Origin: Acetobacteraceae bacterium
Lineage (GTDB): Bacteria; Pseudomonadota; Alphaproteobacteria; Acetobacterales; Acetobacteraceae
Assembly: GCA_003133265.1 (NCBI GenBank)
Contig: PKWQ01000332.1
Coordinates: 1 to 5,498, forward strand
Direction: 5' to 3'
Length of the DNA stretch: 5,498 nt
Under the pieces are notes generated by a model. That model had not been told where the DNA came from. It ran no database searches and worked only from the letters and a program-made list of their open reading frames with translations. Made by a program: the position numbers and the translations under genes. Below, piece after piece: positions 3,889-5,498 of this stretch; position 1 is the stretch's first letter; every line of letters starts with the position of its first letter.

Positions 3889-5498
3889 ATGAAATCGGTC
3901 GGGCAGGACAGCCTCAAGACGCGCCGCACCTTGAGCGTCGAAGGTCGGGACTATGCGTATTTCTCCATCCCCGAAGCGGAGAAGACCGTCGGCGACGTGT
4001 CCCGCCTGCCAGTCAGCCTGAAGGTCCTGCTGGAGAACGTGCTGCGCTTCGAGGACGGCAAATCCTACACCGTGGACGACGCCAAGGCGGTCGCGGGATG
4101 GCTTGCCAACGCCAGCTCCACCAAGGAAGTGCCGTTCAAGCCGTCGCGCATCCTGATGCAGGACTTCACCGGCGTCCCCGCCGTCGTCGATCTCGCGGCG
4201 ATGCGTGACGGGATCACCCGGCTCGGCGGCAACCCGCAGAAGGTGAACCCGCTGATCCCGGTCGATCTGGTAATCGACCACTCCGTCATGGTCGATGTGT
4301 TCGGCACCGCCGACAGTCTGACCAAGAACGTGAACATCGAGTTCGCCCGCAACGGCGAGCGCTACACCTTCCTGCGCTGGGGCCAGGAAGCGTTCGACAA
4401 TTTCCGCGTCGTGCCGCCCGGCACCGGCATCTGCCATCAGGTGAACCTCGAATATCTCGGCCAGTGCGTCTGGACCGCCGATCTCGACGGCACCACCTAC
4501 GCCTACCCGGACACGCTGTACGGCACCGACAGCCACACCACGATGGTGAACGGCCTCGGCATTCTCGGCTGGGGCGTCGGCGGCATCGAGGCGGAGGCCG
4601 CCATGCTCGGCCAGCCGATCGCCATGCTGATCCCGGACGTGATCGGCTTCCGTCTGACCGGCCGCATGCCGGAAGGCGCGACCGCGACCGATCTGGTGCT
4701 GACCGTCACCCAGATGCTCCGCCGCAAGGGCGTCGTCGGCAAGTTCGTCGAGTTCTTCGGCGCCGGCCTCGACAATCTGCCGCTGGCCGACCGCGCGACC
4801 ATCGCCAACATGGCCCCGGAATACGGCGCGACCTGCGGCTTCTTCCCGGTCGACAAGGTGGCGCTGGACTATCTGCGCCTGACTGGCCGCGACACCCACC
4901 GCATCGCGCTGGTGGAAGCCTACTCCAAGGCGCAGGGCCTGTGGCGTGACACCTCCACCCCGGACCCGGTGTTCAGCGACACGGTGGAGCTGGACATGTC
5001 CACCGTGCAGCCCTCCATCGCCGGACCGAAGCGGCCGCAGGACCGGGTGCTGCTGAAGGATGCCGCCTCGGCGTTCCGCACCGAGCTGACCAAGAGCCTG
5101 GGCGTGCCGGCGGACCAGGCCGACCTGAAGGTCCAGGTCGAGGGCAAGAACTACGAGATCACCCACGGCGACGTGGTGCTCGCGGCCATCACCTCCTGCA
5201 CCAACACCTCCAACCCCTCCGTCCTGATCGCCGCCGGGCTGGTGGCGCGCAAGGCGCGGGCGAAGGGCCTGACGGTGAAGCCGTGGGTGAAGACCTCGCT
5301 GGCGCCCGGTTCGCAGGTGGTAACCGAGTATCTCGACCGGGCCGGGCTGACCCCGGACCTGGATGCGCTCGGCTTCAACACCGTCGGCTATGGCTGCACC
5401 ACCTGCATCGGCAATTCCGGCCCGCTGGAAGACGCGATCGCCGACGCGATCGAGGACAACAAGCTGGTCGCGGTCTCGGTCCTGTCGGGCAACCGCAA
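3889..5498 (+). CDS. acnA: AcnA, aconitate hydratase (N-terminal 536 residues)
   Basis: This is the 5' portion of an aconitase A/IRP1-type gene that leaves the window at its right edge after 536 codons; the family is about 890-900 aa. AcnA isomerises citrate to isocitrate via cis-aconitate in the TCA cycle, using a [4Fe-4S] cluster. The three cluster ligands are visible: C437 in 'SCTNTSNPS', C503 and C506 in 'GYGCTTCIGNSGP'. Other family blocks are 'SLKVLLENVLRFEDG' (44-58), 'RILMQDFTGVPAVVDLAAMR' (88-107), 'DHSVMVD' (130-136), 'RWGQEAFDNFRVVPPGTGI' (164-182) and 'GTDSHTTMVNGLG' (212-224). The C-terminal swivel domain lies outside the window. The start at 3889 gives MKSVGQDSLKTRRTL, as in alphaproteobacterial AcnA. 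AGAGGA (3873-3878) lies 10 nt upstream. An out-of-frame ATG at 3882 precedes the true start. The AcnA/IRP1 wording excludes AcnB and the LeuCD enzymes. Divergent from ccmA. Confidence 0.96.
   Translation, partial: MKSVGQDSLKTRRTLSVEGRDYAYFSIPEAEKTVGDVSRLPVSLKVLLENVLRFEDGKSYTVDDAKAVAGWLANASSTKEVPFKPSRILMQDFTGVPAVVDLAAMRDGITRLGGNPQKVNPLIPVDLVIDHSVMVDVFGTADSLTKNVNIEFARNGERYTFLRWGQEAFDNFRVVPPGTGICHQVNLEYLGQCVWTADLDGTTYAYPDTLYGTDSHTTMVNGLGILGWGVGGIEAEAAMLGQPIAMLIPDVIGFRLTGRMPEGATATDLVLTVTQMLRRKGVVGKFVEFFGAGLDNLPLADRATIANMAPEYGATCGFFPVDKVALDYLRLTGRDTHRIALVEAYSKAQGLWRDTSTPDPVFSDTVELDMSTVQPSIAGPKRPQDRVLLKDAASAFRTELTKSLGVPADQADLKVQVEGKNYEITHGDVVLAAITSCTNTSNPSVLIAAGLVARKARAKGLTVKPWVKTSLAPGSQVVTEYLDRAGLTPDLDALGFNTVGYGCTTCIGNSGPLEDAIADAIEDNKLVAVSVLSGNR

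Noticed and set aside
3726..3929. Extended N-terminus of CcmA from ATG 3929
   Set aside because: It would add 68 residues without ABC similarity and overlap the acnA start. The GTG at 3725 has a good ribosome site and gives the normal family length.
3886..5166. Long minus-strand open frame (426 codons) opposite acnA
   Set aside because: Its His/Arg/Val-rich composition is that of an antisense shadow, and the opposite strand is a clear aconitase.

Overview
The window looks like ordinary chromosomal core sequence from a GC-rich alphaproteobacterium. The best fit is Rhodospirillales or Acetobacteraceae. This rests on a clear CtrA cell-cycle regulator, a flagellar ATPase gene beside it, an alphaproteobacterial-type AcnA, and a System I cytochrome c maturation pair (ccmA-ccmB) divergent from acnA. 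I see no phage, transposon, CRISPR array, tRNA or rRNA.

Layout. Positions 1-307 (minus strand) hold the 5' end of fliI, which runs off the left edge. Positions 308-473 are a divergent, locally AT-rich control region with several small repeats. Positions 474-1205 (plus) encode CtrA (243 aa). Positions 1280-2434 (plus) encode a class I/II PLP aminotransferase (384 aa) of unknown substrate. Two bases later it meets the 3' end of ccmB (2437-3102, minus), which overlaps ccmA (3099-3725, minus, GTG start) by four bases. Positions 3726-3888 are a second divergent control region. From 3889 (plus) acnA runs off the right edge after 536 codons.

How the genes relate. fliI and ctrA share a divergent promoter region, which fits the link between CtrA and flagellar genes in alphaproteobacteria, although no full CtrA box is visible there. 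CcmA and CcmB form the ATPase and membrane part of the CcmABCD machinery that releases holo-CcmE during c-type cytochrome assembly. AcnA is the [4Fe-4S] aconitase of the TCA cycle. The divergent ccmA/acnA pair therefore places two respiration-related functions on one control region. The aminotransferase has no evident functional tie to its neighbours.

I did not find an undescribed system. The points most worth a second look are the repeats in the fliI/ctrA control region, the C-terminal Ala-Ala of CtrA, the absence of ccmC next to ccmB, the 2-bp convergent junction, and the weak translation signal of the aminotransferase.
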